A DNA stretch of 64,000 bases from positions 2,294,001 through 2,358,000 of the forward strand of contig NZ_CP040814.1 in NCBI RefSeq assembly GCF_019443965.1, given 5' to 3'. Shown here one piece after another: positions 31,437 to 42,134 of the stretch (position 1 is the stretch's first letter; each line of letters begins with the position of its first letter). The translations under genes were made by a program, and so were the position numbers. The DNA is from Salinibacterium sp. M195 (GTDB lineage Bacteria; Actinomycetota; Actinomycetes; Actinomycetales; Microbacteriaceae). The notes beneath the pieces are model-generated. The model was not told the DNA's origin. It saw only the letters and a program-made list of their open reading frames with translations, and made no database searches.

Positions 31437-34175
31437 TCACTCCCGATCGGTCAAATTCCAAGCGTCCTCATCTGAGCCGCCTTCTACTTCATCGTAACCG
31501 CTGAGAGATTCCTCAACTGCGTCCACTGGTCCTGGTTCGTCTTCGCCGCGCAAGCGAGCGAGCACTGCGGGAAGCTGTTCTGCCGAGACGAGAACGTCTC
31601 GCGCCTTGGATCCCTCGGAGGGACCGACGATATCGCGCGACTCCAACAGGTCCATGAGACGTCCGGCTTTGGCGAAGCCAACTCGAAGTTTTCGCTGCAA
31701 CATCGACGTCGACCCGAATTGCGTGCTGACGATGAGTTCCGTTGCCGCGAGTAGCACGTCAAGGTCATCCCCGATGTCGGCGTCAATGTTTTTCTTCTCA
31801 GCGACCACAGCAACATCGTTGCGGTACTCCGGCTGCGCCTGAGCAATGACGTGTTGCACTATCTCGGCAATCTCACTCTCGGGCACCCAGGCACCCTGCA
31901 CCCGGATCGCTTTTGACGCGCCCATTGGTAGGAACAGTGCGTCCCCCTGCCCAATGAGCTTGTCTGCGCCCGGCTGATCGAGGATCACGCGGGAGTCCGT
32001 CATGCTCGACACCGCAAAGGCAAGCCGAGAGGGCACGTTGGCCTTGATAAGACCGGTAACGACGTCGACGCTTGGTCGCTGCGTTGCAAGCACGAGATGA
32101 ATTCCGGATGCCCGCGCCAATTGAGTGATGCGAACAATCGAGTCTTCGACGTCCCGAGGCGCAACCATCATGAGGTCTGCCAACTCGTCGACAACGATGA
32201 GCAAGTACGGGTATGGCTTGAGCTTGCGCTGACTGCCTTCAGGCAGCTTAATCTCTTCAGCGATCACGGCACGGTTGAAATCGTCGATATGGCGATAGCC
32301 GAAACTCGCGAGGTCGTCGTACCTCATGTCCATCTCTTTAACGACCCAGGCGAGCGCTTCTGCTGCCTTTTTCGGGTTCGTAATGATGGGGGTGATGAGA
32401 TGCGGAACACCAGCATAAATCGAGAGCTCAACGCGTTTCGGGTCGATTAGCACCATGCGAACTTCAGCAGGTTTGGCACGCATCAATACCGACGTGATCA
32501 TGGAGTTCACGAAGCTCGACTTACCCGAGCCGGTCGATCCCGCGACCAAAAGGTGGGGCATTTTGGCGAGGTTGGCAACAACGAAACCGCCCTCGACATC
32601 TTTGCCGAGGCCGATTGTCATCGGGTGTTCGCTCTTCGTGCTGGCGCTTGAGCGCAGCACATCACCGAGCGAGACGATTTCACGATCCTTGTTCGGAATT
32701 TCTACGCCGATCGCGCTCTTGCCCGGAATGGGCGAGAGGATGTTGACCTCGTTGCTGGCGACCGCGTAACTGATATTGCGCGCAAGGGCGGTAACACGTT
32801 CGACCTTGACGCCTGGCCCAAGTTCGAGTTCGTAGCGAGTGACAGAGGGGCCGCGGCTAAACCCCGTGACTGTGGCATCAACGCTGAACTGTTTGAGCAC
32901 TTCAGTGATCGACGCCACTACCTCGTCGTTCGCGGCAGAACGCGATTTCGGTGGCGTGCCTGCCGACAACATGGCTGCTTGCGGCAGACGATAGACAGCC
33001 TGTGATGCTTGCGGCGTGGTTTCGTGCGGTCCGTCGAATTCTCCAGCCGTACCCTTTTCGCTGGCTTTTGTCGTGAAGCCAGGCAGCACGCGGGGGCCGT
33101 CGTCACGCACTTCAGTGGCCGGAACATCCACTTCACCGGTGTTGTATTTTTTGACCGCTTCTTCGGCCTTGAGGAGGTCTTCAAGAAGCTCGACCCCGAA
33201 CTGTTCTTCTTTCTTCGTGAGATCTTTAGCCGCTGGAGGCGGCGTGGGATTGACGACCTCGGTGGGCTGATCACGCGAGATAACCGGGCTGTCGAATGCC
33301 TTATCTTCGGTGTGCTGTGACTTATTGCGTCGCCACCACGGCAACGAGGAAGTGTCGTTGTCTCCGCCGAGCCCAATGTCGGTCAGCGACCCAAATTGAA
33401 CAGAATCGTTCTTGCCGGCGCTGGCCAAGGCCTTAGTCTGAGCCCGCTCTTCGTCGCTCTGAAGCTGCGCGCCAAACAAGTAGGCATACAACTCGCGGAG
33501 CCGCGACGGCAACCGATTCGGCGGTGTCTTAGTGATGATGAACAGTGAGAGCACCAAGAGCAAAACGATCACCGGCACTGCCAGCAGCGTTGACCCGAGC
33601 CAGATCAGCGGATTCGCCATCAGCCAGCCGAATACGCCACCGGCACGCGCGATGGTTTCTGCCCCCTCTGACGGGTGCGGTTGACCGCTAAAGACATGGC
33701 ACAGCGCGGCAACGGTAACGATGAGAATACTCAGCCCGATGCCGATGCGGCCGTTGTCATGAACGCTCGACGGATGCCGAAACATCCAGACTGCGAGCAA
33801 CAGCAAAATCACGGGCAGAGCGAAAGCAACGCGGCCGACGAGGCCACCAAAGGTGTAGGCATCAAGCGCGATTGCAACAGAATCGAGGGGGTTGAACCAC
33901 TCGACGATCGCGCCAACGATCGCCAACACAAAAAAGAGGAACGGAACGCCGTCACGACGTTCGTCTTTTGTCAGCTCTTCACGGCCAAACACCCGGAATG
34001 CGCCACCAACCATGTGCGCAAGTGCAAGCCACATCTTGGTGAGGGGGCCCTCTGGCTCGACCGGAGCTTGCTTGCCTCGGGGTAAGCGCTTAGTCGCCTG
34101 TGTCTTATTCGTGGTGTTTCTGGCGCGCGGTTTCGACGCACCCGAGCGCGAGGTCGACGATGTACGCGTAGCCAT
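31437..34175 (-). CDS. ftsK: DNA translocase FtsK
   Basis: A 912-residue septal motor for chromosome segregation. A basic N-terminus is followed by four or five membrane segments (about 75-220), a variable linker (about 220-400), the alpha-beta RecA-like motor with Walker [15 protein letters not shown] and Walker [17 protein letters not shown], and a C-terminal gamma winged helix ([20 protein letters not shown]), which reads KOPS. The ATG has no ribosome binding site; TAGCTT lies 6 bases upstream. Confidence 0.96.
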   Translation of the reverse strand: MATRTSSTSRSGASKPRARNTTNKTQATKRLPRGKQAPVEPEGPLTKMWLALAHMVGGAFRVFGREELTKDERRDGVPFLFFVLAIVGAIVEWFNPLDSVAIALDAYTFGGLVGRVAFALPVILLLLAVWMFRHPSSVHDNGRIGIGLSILIVTVAALCHVFSGQPHPSEGAETIARAGGVFGWLMANPLIWLGSTLLAVPVIVLLLVLSLFIITKTPPNRLPSRLRELYAYLFGAQLQSDEERAQTKALASAGKNDSVQFGSLTDIGLGGDNDTSSLPWWRRNKSQHTEDKAFDSPVISRDQPTEVVNPTPPPAAKDLTKKEEQFGVELLEDLLKAEEAVKKYNTGEVDVPATEVRDDGPRVLPGFTTKASEKGTAGEFDGPHETTPQASQAVYRLPQAAMLSAGTPPKSRSAANDEVVASITEVLKQFSVDATVTGFSRGPSVTRYELELGPGVKVERVTALARNISYAVASNEVNILSPIPGKSAIGVEIPNKDREIVSLGDVLRSSASTKSEHPMTIGLGKDVEGGFVVANLAKMPHLLVAGSTGSGKSSFVNSMITSVLMRAKPAEVRMVLIDPKRVELSIYAGVPHLITPIITNPKKAAEALAWVVKEMDMRYDDLASFGYRHIDDFNRAVIAEEIKLPEGSQRKLKPYPYLLIVVDELADLMMVAPRDVEDSIVRITQLARASGIHLVLATQRPSVDVVTGLIKANVPSRLAFAVSSMTDSRVILDQPGADKLIGQGDALFLPMGASKAIRVQGAWVPESEIAEIVQHVIAQAQPEYRNDVAVVAEKKNIDADIGDDLDVLLAATELIVSTQFGSTSMLQRKLRVGFAKAGRLMDLLESRDIVGPSEGSKARDVLVSAEQLPAVLARLRGEDEPGPVDAVEESLSGYDEVEGGSDEDAWNLTDRE

Positions 34176-34181
34176 AATTCA

Positions 34182-34187
34182 AAGCTA
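34182..34187 (-). promoter_or_regulatory. Candidate -10 box for leaderless ftsK
   Basis: TAGCTT on the minus strand, 6 bases before the ftsK ATG, no ribosome binding site. Confidence 0.4.
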
Positions 34188-34251
34188 CCGGTGGCCTCTG
34201 TCAGAGAGGTGCAGCGACACTCGACCCGCGCGGCTCCGCTCACGGCAAGTA

Positions 34252-35649
34252 CTAATACCGGATCGCGTCAATCACTTTTACCTTGACCGCGACAAGAGCA
34301 GGCATAAATCCCGCAAGCACCCCAACAGCGGCGGATGCTCCGAGTGCGATCAACGCTGCCTCGAGCGGGTACGGCGGCAAATCCTGAACACCAGGGGCGA
34401 TGAGGTTTTGAATGGCAGGGTTCTGGACAATCGCGATCGACACCGCAACGCCGATAACTCCAGCGGCAATCGTCGCGACGACGCTCTCCATCATCACGGC
34501 GAAGAATACGCGACCTGCCGTTGCTCCGAATGCACGGCGCACCCCGATTTCTCTCACTCGGTATTTCACGGTGACGAGAGAAATGTTGATGAGCCCTAAT
34601 GCTCCAAGAAGAAGAATGAGGGCGGCGATACCTCCAATCGCCCACTGGAGCGGCTCAAGCGGGTTCGGCCCTCCCCACGCGAGATAGTCGTTTCGATTAA
34701 CACTCGGGTTGATGTCGTCGCCAAAAACGGCAGCGATGTCACGGTTGAGAAGGTCAGCCAGCTGGGCAGCCTGCTCCTCGGGAACCCAGATCTCGTAGGA
34801 CATGTCGCCCTCGTTTGCGGCCGCGGCTCCCACGAGATGGCGATAGGGCTCATCGAGCATGGACAGGCTGAATCCGGTCTGGTTCGCCTCGGGGGCGAGA
34901 ACTCCCACAATGACCGCGGTAGTGAGAGTTTCTGCCTTGATTTCAATCGCGGGGTGCGTGCGCAGATCAGGCCGTCCGAGCTCCTCGTAAAAGATGTCGT
35001 TAATTACGACCGCTGGAGCGAGTCTGGTTCCGTCTTGCTCTGAGAGCCAACGCCCCACGACCACATCGACGCGGTGCATGACACCAAACTTGTCGTTGAC
35101 GCCCTGCACAGCGGTGAATTGAGTGCCGTTGGGAAGCTGAACGGAGGCGCTGCCGCGACGAACCGCAGTGGAATGACTCACTTGATAGCGCTCAGCGAGG
35201 GTATCCATGAGCTCGAAGTACTGTGCAGCGTCAACCGGCTGCTGTGTCGCTTGCGAGTACGGAGGGTAGCCCATCAGCGTCGCGGGGCGCCCGCTGGACT
35301 TCTCATACTGTTCCGTCTGGGCCTGACCAAAGACAGCGCCCGCACCAACCACTGTGGCAAGCGCGCACACTGCAACGCCAATCCCGATCAGACTCAGGAG
35401 CACTCGCGTGCGGTTGATTCGAACTTCGTCCCACGCCTCAACCACCGAACCTACGATGCTACTCAGCAGGGAGCCTCGCGGTTCTCTGGTCGGCTTGGCC
35501 AGTTCCGACGTTTGGCGGATGGCGAGGTCGTCAGCAGCAGATCGCGATGCCCCGGCGGATGTTGCGTCGTCACTCGGCTCGATCGTCGCCTCAACCGTGG
35601 GCTCGACGGCATCCGATGGTTCGCTCGCTTTCTTGCGCCGCCACCTCAT
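34252..35649 (-). CDS. ABC transporter permease, MacB/FtsX type
   Basis: A 465-residue membrane protein. A cytoplasmic N-terminus (about 1-75) is followed by a first membrane segment (VLLSLIGIGVAVCALATVVG), a large extracytoplasmic domain (about 105-330) of MacB periplasmic-core type, and three C-terminal membrane segments within the FtsX domain (KYRVREIGVRRAFGATAGRVF). Such permeases work by transmitting force, not by forming a channel. It overlaps the ATPase gene by 4 bases. The exported substrate is unknown. Confidence 0.88.
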   Translation of the reverse strand: MRWRRKKASEPSDAVEPTVEATIEPSDDATSAGASRSAADDLAIRQTSELAKPTREPRGSLLSSIVGSVVEAWDEVRINRTRVLLSLIGIGVAVCALATVVGAGAVFGQAQTEQYEKSSGRPATLMGYPPYSQATQQPVDAAQYFELMDTLAERYQVSHSTAVRRGSASVQLPNGTQFTAVQGVNDKFGVMHRVDVVVGRWLSEQDGTRLAPAVVINDIFYEELGRPDLRTHPAIEIKAETLTTAVIVGVLAPEANQTGFSLSMLDEPYRHLVGAAAANEGDMSYEIWVPEEQAAQLADLLNRDIAAVFGDDINPSVNRNDYLAWGGPNPLEPLQWAIGGIAALILLLGALGLINISLVTVKYRVREIGVRRAFGATAGRVFFAVMMESVVATIAAGVIGVAVSIAIVQNPAIQNLIAPGVQDLPPYPLEAALIALGASAAVGVLAGFMPALVAVKVKVIDAIRY

Positions 35650-36371
35650 AGCGACGCCTCCGGGAGCGACGTTGCGAGCATCCGGTTCACGTCTATGGGC
35701 GAGAGTACTCCGCTATCGAGGCGATAGTGCCGCCGTGCAAGAGCTGCCACATTCGGATCGTGAGTGATCGTGATGAGCGCCGCGCCCGACTGCTCGGCCA
35801 CGTTATCCAACAACTCCATCACTGTCGCACCGGTCTCAACATCGAGGGCACCGGTCGGTTCATCGGCCAAAATCAGGCGCGGACTACGCACGAGCGCGCG
35901 CGCAATGGCGACCCGCTGTTGTTCACCGCCAGAAAGTTTGTCGGGCATCGACGCCATCCGCTCGCTGAGCCCAACCCGGTCGAGCATCTCTTCGGCGAGT
36001 GCCCGGCGGTGCCAGAACTGGCGACCAGTGGCGTACAGAAGCGGTGTCATCACGTTCTCTAGTGCGGTCCGCCCCGCGAGCAGATTGAACTGCTGAAAGA
36101 TGAAGCCAACATCGCGACCACGCTTCCGGTCCCGTTTGCCACCCGAGAGCTTCTCTAATGGGGCACCATCGAAAATGATGCGACCGGTTGTGGGGTTGTC
36201 GATGAGCCCGAGCAGGTTGAGGAGCGTCGATTTACCGGAGCCCGACCGCCCGACAATGCTGATGTGGTCACCGACTTCCACATCGAGATCGATACCTTTG
36301 AGGATGTCGAGCCGACTGAAATCGGGAAGTTCAACGGAGCGAGTCACACCTTGGAGCGACAAGAGGGGCAT
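35646..36371 (-). CDS. ABC transporter ATP-binding protein, MacB/LolD type
   Basis: A 241-residue ATPase with Walker A GRSGSGKSTLLNLLGL, signature LSGGEQQRVAIARALV, Walker B LILADEPTGALDVETG and the switch histidine in ITITHDPNVA. The spacing of the motifs fits the LolD/MacB family. The ATG at 36371 overlaps the adaptor stop in a TAATG. It is the middle gene of a three-gene export system. Confidence 0.93.
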   Translation of the reverse strand: MPLLSLQGVTRSVELPDFSRLDILKGIDLDVEVGDHISIVGRSGSGKSTLLNLLGLIDNPTTGRIIFDGAPLEKLSGGKRDRKRGRDVGFIFQQFNLLAGRTALENVMTPLLYATGRQFWHRRALAEEMLDRVGLSERMASMPDKLSGGEQQRVAIARALVRSPRLILADEPTGALDVETGATVMELLDNVAEQSGAALITITHDPNVAALARRHYRLDSGVLSPIDVNRMLATSLPEASL

Positions 36372-37384
36372 TAGTAGCACACCACGTTGTCGCCGTCTTG
36401 GTAACAGTTCTCGGGGAGGTTTTCTTCGTCGAGCGCCTCCGCACCGGGGACGAACTGCAAAATCGTATCGCCGACTTCTAACCCAGAAACGACTTCCACA
36501 GTAATGCCGTCATTGAGACCTAAGGTCACTTCACGCAGCTCGGTTGTGCCGTCGGGCAGAACGAAATAAACGTTTCCGCTGACAGCGGTGCCCTCCACTG
36601 CGGTGATCGGCGCCACCATGACATCTTCTGCGATACCGCCGGCAATGGTGATCTGAGCGGTCAATCCCGGGAACACCACAACGTCGCTGGGAACCACACA
36701 AGCCACGGTGGGACCGGCTGCTGCCTCCCCGCTCGATTCGCCAGCGGTCGCGAAGGTGATGCTCAACCCGGTGCAGGTGAACGGCGCCGGGCCTCCGTTG
36801 ATCGCGACGCTCGCCTCGCTTGGTCGATCAACCAGGCGATACAACTGCTCTGAAGGAACGGTTCCCGTCACGATATAGGACGGCGGCGAAATGCTCCCCA
36901 CCGGCGAACCGACCTGGAAGGATGAGCCGACCAAACTCGTGAAGTCGGTGAGTGTGCCCGCAGCCGGCGCGACGACGATTTTCCACTGCGTGCCTTGAGT
37001 GCCATCCGGATTAACGACTTCCGCACGAAGCTTCAGGATCTCCTGACCCTTTTTTACCGACTGGCCAGGGCTCACGGCTACTTCACGCACTTCGCCCGAG
37101 AGCGTCGCCGGGATCGGAATGCTCGCCGCGGCAGCGATACTGCCACTCAGTTCTACGTCGTTCGTGATGGTGCCGATAGCGACGTCGTAGTGTTGCTCGT
37201 CGATAGCCACGGTGGGGAACTCGAGATCGTCAGCCTTCAGCGCATCCCCGAAGAAAGCAAACTTCACCAACGCCGCAGCAATTACCGCGAAAATGACCAT
37301 CCAGATGATGGGAAAAACCCACCGACGCGCAACGCTCACCCGATACCCCGAATTCAGAATCGGCTCGACAAAACAATCGAGCAA
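36371..37384 (-). CDS. HlyD/MacA-like membrane-fusion adaptor
   Basis: A 337-residue protein with an N-terminal membrane anchor (about 24-46) and an exported body containing a lipoyl-like/barrel-sandwich segment (ATLSGEVREVAVSPGQSVKKGQEILKL, here split at GEVREVAVSPGQSVKKG) and a beta-barrel region with VFPGLTAQITIAG and EVVSGLEVGDTIL. It probably links the ABC pair to the cell wall side. The final residues carry two cysteines (NCYQDGDNVVCY) that could form a disulphide. Substrate unknown. Confidence 0.8.
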   Translation of the reverse strand: MLDCFVEPILNSGYRVSVARRWVFPIIWMVIFAVIAAALVKFAFFGDALKADDLEFPTVAIDEQHYDVAIGTITNDVELSGSIAAAASIPIPATLSGEVREVAVSPGQSVKKGQEILKLRAEVVNPDGTQGTQWKIVVAPAAGTLTDFTSLVGSSFQVGSPVGSISPPSYIVTGTVPSEQLYRLVDRPSEASVAINGGPAPFTCTGLSITFATAGESSGEAAAGPTVACVVPSDVVVFPGLTAQITIAGGIAEDVMVAPITAVEGTAVSGNVYFVLPDGTTELREVTLGLNDGITVEVVSGLEVGDTILQFVPGAEALDEENLPENCYQDGDNVVCY

Positions 37385-37425
37385 TATTCATATGAGAACA
37401 CTGAATGAAGCAGAAAACAAGCCCA

Positions 37426-37447
37426 ACGCTCTGGCGCGCCAGAACGT
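37426..37447 (-). terminator. Hairpin after rnj
   Basis: TCTGGC-GC-GCCAGA with outer ACG / CGT pairs. On the minus strand it is followed by a T-rich stretch (TTGGGCTTGTTTTC). Confidence 0.55.
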
Positions 37448-37454
37448 CAGAAAA

Positions 37455-39131
37455 CTACACCTCGATGACGACCGGAACGATCATGGGACGGCGTCGATGT
37501 TGCGTGTTAACCCAGCGCCCGACAGTGCGACGAACCACCTGAGCAAACGCGTGAGTATCGCGCGTTCCATTCTCGGCAGCATCAGTCAACGCCTTGATAA
37601 CCATGGGAAGCACAGCATCAAACACGTCTTCATCTTCGGCGAAGCCGCGAGACTGGATCTCTGGCCCCACGATAACCTTGCCCGTTTGAGCATCCACGGC
37701 AACGAAGATGGAAATGAAGCCCTCTTCGGCAAGGATTCGACGGTCTTTAAGGTCAGCATCCGTAATCTCGCCAACGCTGGAGCCATCGACGTAGACAAAT
37801 CCGACGTCGAGCTGGCCAACGACAGCGGCATGGCCGTCCTTGAGGTCGATGACGGTGCCATCTTCGGCAATGATCGTGTTCTCGGCCGGAACTCCCGACT
37901 GAATCGCGAGGTTCGCGTTAGCCACCAAGTGGCGGTACTCGCCGTGAACCGGCAGAACGTTCTTGGGACGCAAGATGTTGTAGCAGTACAGCAACTCCCC
38001 TGCGGCAGCGTGACCAGAAACGTGCACCTTGGCGTTCGCCTTGTGGACGACATTGGCACCGAGCTTCGTCAGGCCGTTGATTACACGGTAAACCGCGTTC
38101 TCGTTACCGGGGATGAGGCTCGACGCGAGAATGACGGTGTCACCCTTGCCGACCTCAATCTGGTGCTCCATGTTCGCCATGCGCGCCAGAACCGCCATCG
38201 GCTCACCCTGGCTTCCCGTCGACATGTAGACGAGCTGGTTGTCCGGATAGTTGACAGCTTTTTTGGCGTCCAACAGAACGCCGTCTGGCACTTTGAGGAA
38301 TCCGAGATCTGACGCGATGCCCATGTTGCGCACCATGGAACGCCCCATCAGAACAACCTTGCGGTTGTTGGCAATGGCGGCATCCAGAACCTGCTGAACA
38401 CGGTGCACGTGGCTAGAGAAGCTCGCCACGATGACACGGCGCGGAGCCTTGGCAATAACCGCTTCGAGCACTGGGCCGATATCGCGCTCGTTCGGCGTAA
38501 AACCAGGAACGTCAGCGTTAGTCGAGTCGGAGAGGAAGAGGTCGATCCCAGCTTCGCCGAGTCGCGCGAACGCACGAAGATCGGTGATGCGGTTGTCGAG
38601 AGGCAACTGGTCCATCTTGAAGTCACCGGTGTGCAAAACAGTGCCAGCAACGGTAGTGATGGCCACGGCCAGAGCATCCGGAATCGAGTGATTGACAGCA
38701 ACAAACTCGAGATCGAAGGGTCCGATCTTCTCCTTCTGACCCTCAGTAACGTTGAGGGTATAAGGCTTGATGCGGTGCTCCTTGAGCTTCGCCTCGATAA
38801 GGGCGAGCGTGAGAGTCGAACCGATCAGCGGGATGTCTTGGCGCAAACGCAAGAGATATGGCACGGCACCGATGTGGTCCTCATGGCCGTGCGTAAGCAC
38901 GATGCCGAGGATGTCGTCGAGGCGGTCACGAATCGAGCTGAAGTCCGGAAGAATCAAGTCAACGCCGGGCTGGTGCTCTTCAGGGAACAACACGCCACAG
39001 TCGACGATGAGAATCTTGCCATCGATCTCGAAGGTAGTCATGTTTCGACCGATTTCGCCGAGACCACCAATCGGGGTGACACGAAGCGTTCCCTGCTCGA
39101 GGGCGGGTGGATCAAATAGCGAAACTGACAT
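37455..39131 (-). CDS. rnj: Ribonuclease J
   Basis: This 558-residue metallo-beta-lactamase-type nuclease degrades and matures RNA, replacing RNase E function in many Gram-positives. The metal-binding motif HGHEDHIG is at 81-88, with further ligands in LHTGDFKMDQ and VHVSGHAAAGEL. The beta-CASP part and a C-terminal domain (about 470-558) complete it. It starts 93 bp after the dapA stop codon, separated by a terminator. Confidence 0.95.
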   Translation of the reverse strand: MSVSLFDPPALEQGTLRVTPIGGLGEIGRNMTTFEIDGKILIVDCGVLFPEEHQPGVDLILPDFSSIRDRLDDILGIVLTHGHEDHIGAVPYLLRLRQDIPLIGSTLTLALIEAKLKEHRIKPYTLNVTEGQKEKIGPFDLEFVAVNHSIPDALAVAITTVAGTVLHTGDFKMDQLPLDNRITDLRAFARLGEAGIDLFLSDSTNADVPGFTPNERDIGPVLEAVIAKAPRRVIVASFSSHVHRVQQVLDAAIANNRKVVLMGRSMVRNMGIASDLGFLKVPDGVLLDAKKAVNYPDNQLVYMSTGSQGEPMAVLARMANMEHQIEVGKGDTVILASSLIPGNENAVYRVINGLTKLGANVVHKANAKVHVSGHAAAGELLYCYNILRPKNVLPVHGEYRHLVANANLAIQSGVPAENTIIAEDGTVIDLKDGHAAVVGQLDVGFVYVDGSSVGEITDADLKDRRILAEEGFISIFVAVDAQTGKVIVGPEIQSRGFAEDEDVFDAVLPMVIKALTDAAENGTRDTHAFAQVVRRTVGRWVNTQHRRRPMIVPVVIEV

Positions 39132-39176
39132 TCAGTACCTTGCAGATAGATGTGTGGGGCCGTCAGCCCCCGTGCG

Positions 39177-39206
39177 AAAAATGTGGGCCGTGCCCGTGGC
39201 ACAGCC
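39177..39206 (-). terminator. Terminator of dapA
   Basis: On the minus strand GGCTGTGCC / GGCACGGCC pairs around a 3-base loop, with one G-U pair, and is followed by CACATTTTT. A second small hairpin, CTACCC-GCGAA-GGGTAG, lies just before it. Confidence 0.75.
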
Positions 39207-39224
39207 TACCCTTCGCGGGTAGAC

Positions 39225-40199
39225 CTAGCGGGTCGCGCCGGCGACCTTGGGAAGTGCTCCGCCAGCCGCGGCGTTGCGGTCAGGTCGGAAATTCGTGAGA
39301 TCGAGACCCTTGATTCCCGTTACCAATGCCAACTCATCTTCGATTTGAGCGGCCTCAGCGTCTTCGGGACCGACAAGCGGCAGGCGCACTCGTGGACTAG
39401 AGATACGACCAAGGCCATGAAGGATGTACTTGGCAGCGACAGTGCCGGGGATGTGAGTCATCGCCGCCCGCACTAAGGGCTCGAGGGCCTGGTGAGCGGC
39501 AGTCGCGGTTGCGAGATCGCCAGCATTGACGGCATCCACGATTACTCGGTAGGGAGCCGGCGCGATGTTGGCCGTGACCCCGATGAGCCCCGAAGCACCG
39601 ATTGCCAGGTGCGGCAAAACGTTGGAATCGTCGCCCGAGAAATACAAGAGATCAGTCTGGTTGAGCACACGGCTCACCTCACTGAAGTCACCCTTCGCGT
39701 CTTTGACAGCAAGGATGTTTGGGTGCTTTGCCGCACGAAGAATAGTTTCGTACATGATGGGGATTCCCGTGCGCCCGGGAATGTCATACAGAATCGCCGG
39801 GAGGTCAGTGGCATCAGCCAGCATGCGGAAATGCGTGAGAACGCCCGCCTGAGTCGGCTTGTTGTAATACGGAGTGACAAACATCACGCCGTCAGCACCG
39901 GCCTTTTCGCTCGCCTTGTACAGCTCGATCGCGTGGGCAGTCTCGTTCGAACCGCCACCCGTGATGATCTTGGCGCGCCCAGCCGAAACGGACTTAGCGA
40001 CCTCGACAAGCTTGATTTTCTCGGGATCGGTCAGCGTGCTTGTCTCACCGGTGGTGCCCGTGACGACTATGCCGTCCGCCCCAGAACTAATCACATCATC
40101 GATGTGTTTTTCGACGTCACCCCAATGCACTTCACCGTCTGCAGTGAATGGCGTGATGAGCGCGACAAGGACTTGACCGAAGGGATTCTCTTTAGACAC
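39225..40199 (-). CDS. dapA: 4-hydroxy-tetrahydrodipicolinate synthase
   Basis: A 324-residue TIM-barrel lyase condensing pyruvate with aspartate semialdehyde, first step of the lysine/DAP branch. It shows VTGTTGETSTLT, the catalytic tyrosine in VTPYYNKPTQAG and the Schiff-base lysine in ILAVKDAKGDFSEV. It starts with GTG and lies 9 bp after folA, so it may end the thyA-folA-dapA operon. A strong terminator follows. Confidence 0.96.
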   Translation of the reverse strand: MSKENPFGQVLVALITPFTADGEVHWGDVEKHIDDVISSGADGIVVTGTTGETSTLTDPEKIKLVEVAKSVSAGRAKIITGGGSNETAHAIELYKASEKAGADGVMFVTPYYNKPTQAGVLTHFRMLADATDLPAILYDIPGRTGIPIMYETILRAAKHPNILAVKDAKGDFSEVSRVLNQTDLLYFSGDDSNVLPHLAIGASGLIGVTANIAPAPYRVIVDAVNAGDLATATAAHQALEPLVRAAMTHIPGTVAAKYILHGLGRISSPRVRLPLVGPEDAEAAQIEDELALVTGIKGLDLTNFRPDRNAAAGGALPKVAGATR

Positions 40200-40208
40200 C
40201 CGTCTAGG

Positions 40209-40790
40209 TTACCGCTGCTGAGCGCGCTGGTTCTCGTAACGCAAGAATCGGTAACGCAATTCGGTGGTTGACGTGTGCCAGCCCTCGACCGGATCGCGGG
40301 CGACGAGCATCCATTGGTCACCACGCTCGGGAGCAATAGTGTCGCCTTCGAACGATTTGTCAATCTCCGTTACTTCGAGCCGATCAGCGCTCTCAAGCAC
40401 CGACGAAAATATCTGCGCTCCGCCAATTACCCACACGACAGCAGCGGGCTCGCCAGACGCTGCAGTGCCTGAGGAGTCAGCAGAATGATCGGATGCCGCA
40501 GCGAGCTTGATAGCGGATTCAACGCTGTGCGCCACTTCGGCGCCCGGCGCGGCCCAGGCTTCTTGGCGGGTGACAACGATATTGCGTCTTCCCGGTAGCG
40601 GGCGGAAACGAGGATTCAGTGAATCCCACGTTTTGCGCCCCATGATCACGGGACTGCCGAGAGTCAGCGATTTGAAGTGTGCCAGATCTTCTGGCAAGTG
40701 CCACGGCATGGAACCATCGTGGCCGATGACTCCCCCGGCCGACTGCGCCCAAATGAGGGCGACGGAGACGTTCTGAGCCGGGTTGTTCAC
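40209..40790 (-). CDS. folA: Dihydrofolate reductase
   Basis: A 193-residue NADPH-dependent reductase recycling dihydrofolate produced by ThyA. The core shows [42 protein letters not shown] and [14 protein letters not shown]. An insertion of about 20 residues rich in Ser/Ala ([15 protein letters not shown]) sits before the VWVIGG strand, making the protein longer than the usual 160. The GTG start overlaps the thyA stop by 4 bases. Confidence 0.95.
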   Translation of the reverse strand: MNNPAQNVSVALIWAQSAGGVIGHDGSMPWHLPEDLAHFKSLTLGSPVIMGRKTWDSLNPRFRPLPGRRNIVVTRQEAWAAPGAEVAHSVESAIKLAAASDHSADSSGTAASGEPAAVVWVIGGAQIFSSVLESADRLEVTEIDKSFEGDTIAPERGDQWMLVARDPVEGWHTSTTELRYRFLRYENQRAQQR

Positions 40791-41596
40791 ACCGCTACCG
40801 GAGCTTTGATCGCCGGATGATGCTCGTAGCCGACAATCTCGAAATCCTCGAACGCGTAGTCGAAAATGTTCGCGGGCTTTCTCGCGATCGACAATTGCGG
40901 CGCCGCGTAAGGCTCGCGAGAGAGCTGCTCAGTGACCTGTTCGACATGGTTGTCGTAGATATGGCAATCTCCGCCAGTCCACACGAAATCGCCGACCTCA
41001 AGACCTGTCTGCTCAGCAACCATATGGGTGAGCAACGCATAGCTAGCGATATTGAAGGGAACACCCAGGAAGAGATCAGCGCTGCGCTGATAAAGCTGGC
41101 AAGACAACTTGCCGTCGACAACGTAGAACTGGAAGAACGCGTGACACGGCGCGAGAGCCATGTTTGGAATATCCGCCGGATTCCACGCCGAGACGATGAG
41201 CCGCCGTGAATCGGGGTTGGTCGTGATTTGATCAATGACATCAGAGATCTGGTCGATCTGCTCGCCGGAAGGGGTCGGCCAAGACCGCCATTGAACGCCG
41301 TAGACGGGACCAAGCTCGCCAGCGGCATCCGCCCATTCGTTCCAGATCGTCACGCCGTTGTCTCGCAGCCACGACACGTTGCTCTCACCCCGCAAGAACC
41401 ACAACAGCTCGTAGGCGATCGACTTGAAATGCACCCGCTTCGTGGTGATCAAGGGGAATCCTTCAGCGAGATCGAACCGCAACTGCCGCCCGAACACGCT
41501 GCGGGTGCCCGTGCCAGTTCGATCACCTTTGACTGCGCCGTTCTTGAGAGTGTCGCGCAGTAGGTCTTCATACGGAGTTGCGATCGTGGATGCCAT
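40787..41596 (-). CDS. thyA: Thymidylate synthase
   Basis: A 269-residue enzyme making dTMP from dUMP with methylene-tetrahydrofolate. It shows [19 protein letters not shown], the active-site cysteine in [14 protein letters not shown], and [20 protein letters not shown] chose the ATG at 41596. The reading frame extends further upstream, but the extra residues do not fit the family and would cover the candidate promoter TACTAT, 7 bases before the ATG. Confidence 0.97.
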   Translation of the reverse strand: MASTIATPYEDLLRDTLKNGAVKGDRTGTGTRSVFGRQLRFDLAEGFPLITTKRVHFKSIAYELLWFLRGESNVSWLRDNGVTIWNEWADAAGELGPVYGVQWRSWPTPSGEQIDQISDVIDQITTNPDSRRLIVSAWNPADIPNMALAPCHAFFQFYVVDGKLSCQLYQRSADLFLGVPFNIASYALLTHMVAEQTGLEVGDFVWTGGDCHIYDNHVEQVTEQLSREPYAAPQLSIARKPANIFDYAFEDFEIVGYEHHPAIKAPVAV

Positions 41597-41603
41597 CGAA
41601 TCA

Positions 41604-41609
41604 ATAGTA
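41604..41609 (-). promoter_or_regulatory. Candidate -10 box for leaderless thyA
   Basis: TACTAT on the minus strand, 7 bases before the thyA ATG, no ribosome binding site. Confidence 0.45.
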
Positions 41610-41706
41610 CCGATTTCAGAGAAAATGACAGCACTAGGTTCACACCGGTTTTTCATGCACTCGGGGCGACCAGCGCCTAGGGTTGAGCACGACGAAAGGA
41701 ACGGCA

Positions 41707-42132
41707 ATGCCTGTTACGAGCGAAGCAACAACACTCTGGTTTGGTGACCTGTTTAGCGGCAAAGGAACGACATCGCTAGATTCTTCTGACGCCGCAGAAT
41801 TTCCCGTCACGTGGGCTGCACGATCAGAAGGTCAAGAATCAACGACGAACCCCGAAGAGCTCTTGGGCGCCGCCCACGCTTCGTGCTTCGCCATGGCCTT
41901 CTCTAATGGTCTCGCCTCCAACGGAACACCCTCCGAAAGCCTGCAGGTGACCGCGGCCGTGACGTTCGATCCCGCCGTCGGAATCACCGGAAGCCACCTC
42001 TTGGTTAGCGCGAAAGTCGCCGATCTGAGCGACGACGACTTTCAGCGATTAGCTGAGGAAGCCAAAGAGGGTTGCCCCGTTTCGCGCGCCCTCACCGGCA
42101 TTCCCATCACGCTTGAAGCAAGTTTGGCTTAG
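41707..42132 (+). CDS. OsmC-family peroxiredoxin
   Basis: A 141-residue thiol peroxidase that reduces organic hydroperoxides. The two redox cysteines are C60 in [13 protein letters not shown] and C123 in [11 protein letters not shown] chose the ATG at 41707, which has AAAGGA upstream; an earlier in-frame start is less likely. It is followed 2 bp later by an epimerase gene, suggesting one transcript. OsmC versus Ohr subtype is judged from the [10 protein letters not shown] motif. Confidence 0.9.
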   Translation: MPVTSEATTLWFGDLFSGKGTTSLDSSDAAEFPVTWAARSEGQESTTNPEELLGAAHASCFAMAFSNGLASNGTPSESLQVTAAVTFDPAVGITGSHLLVSAKVADLSDDDFQRLAEEAKEGCPVSRALTGIPITLEASLA

Positions 42133-42134
42133 CG

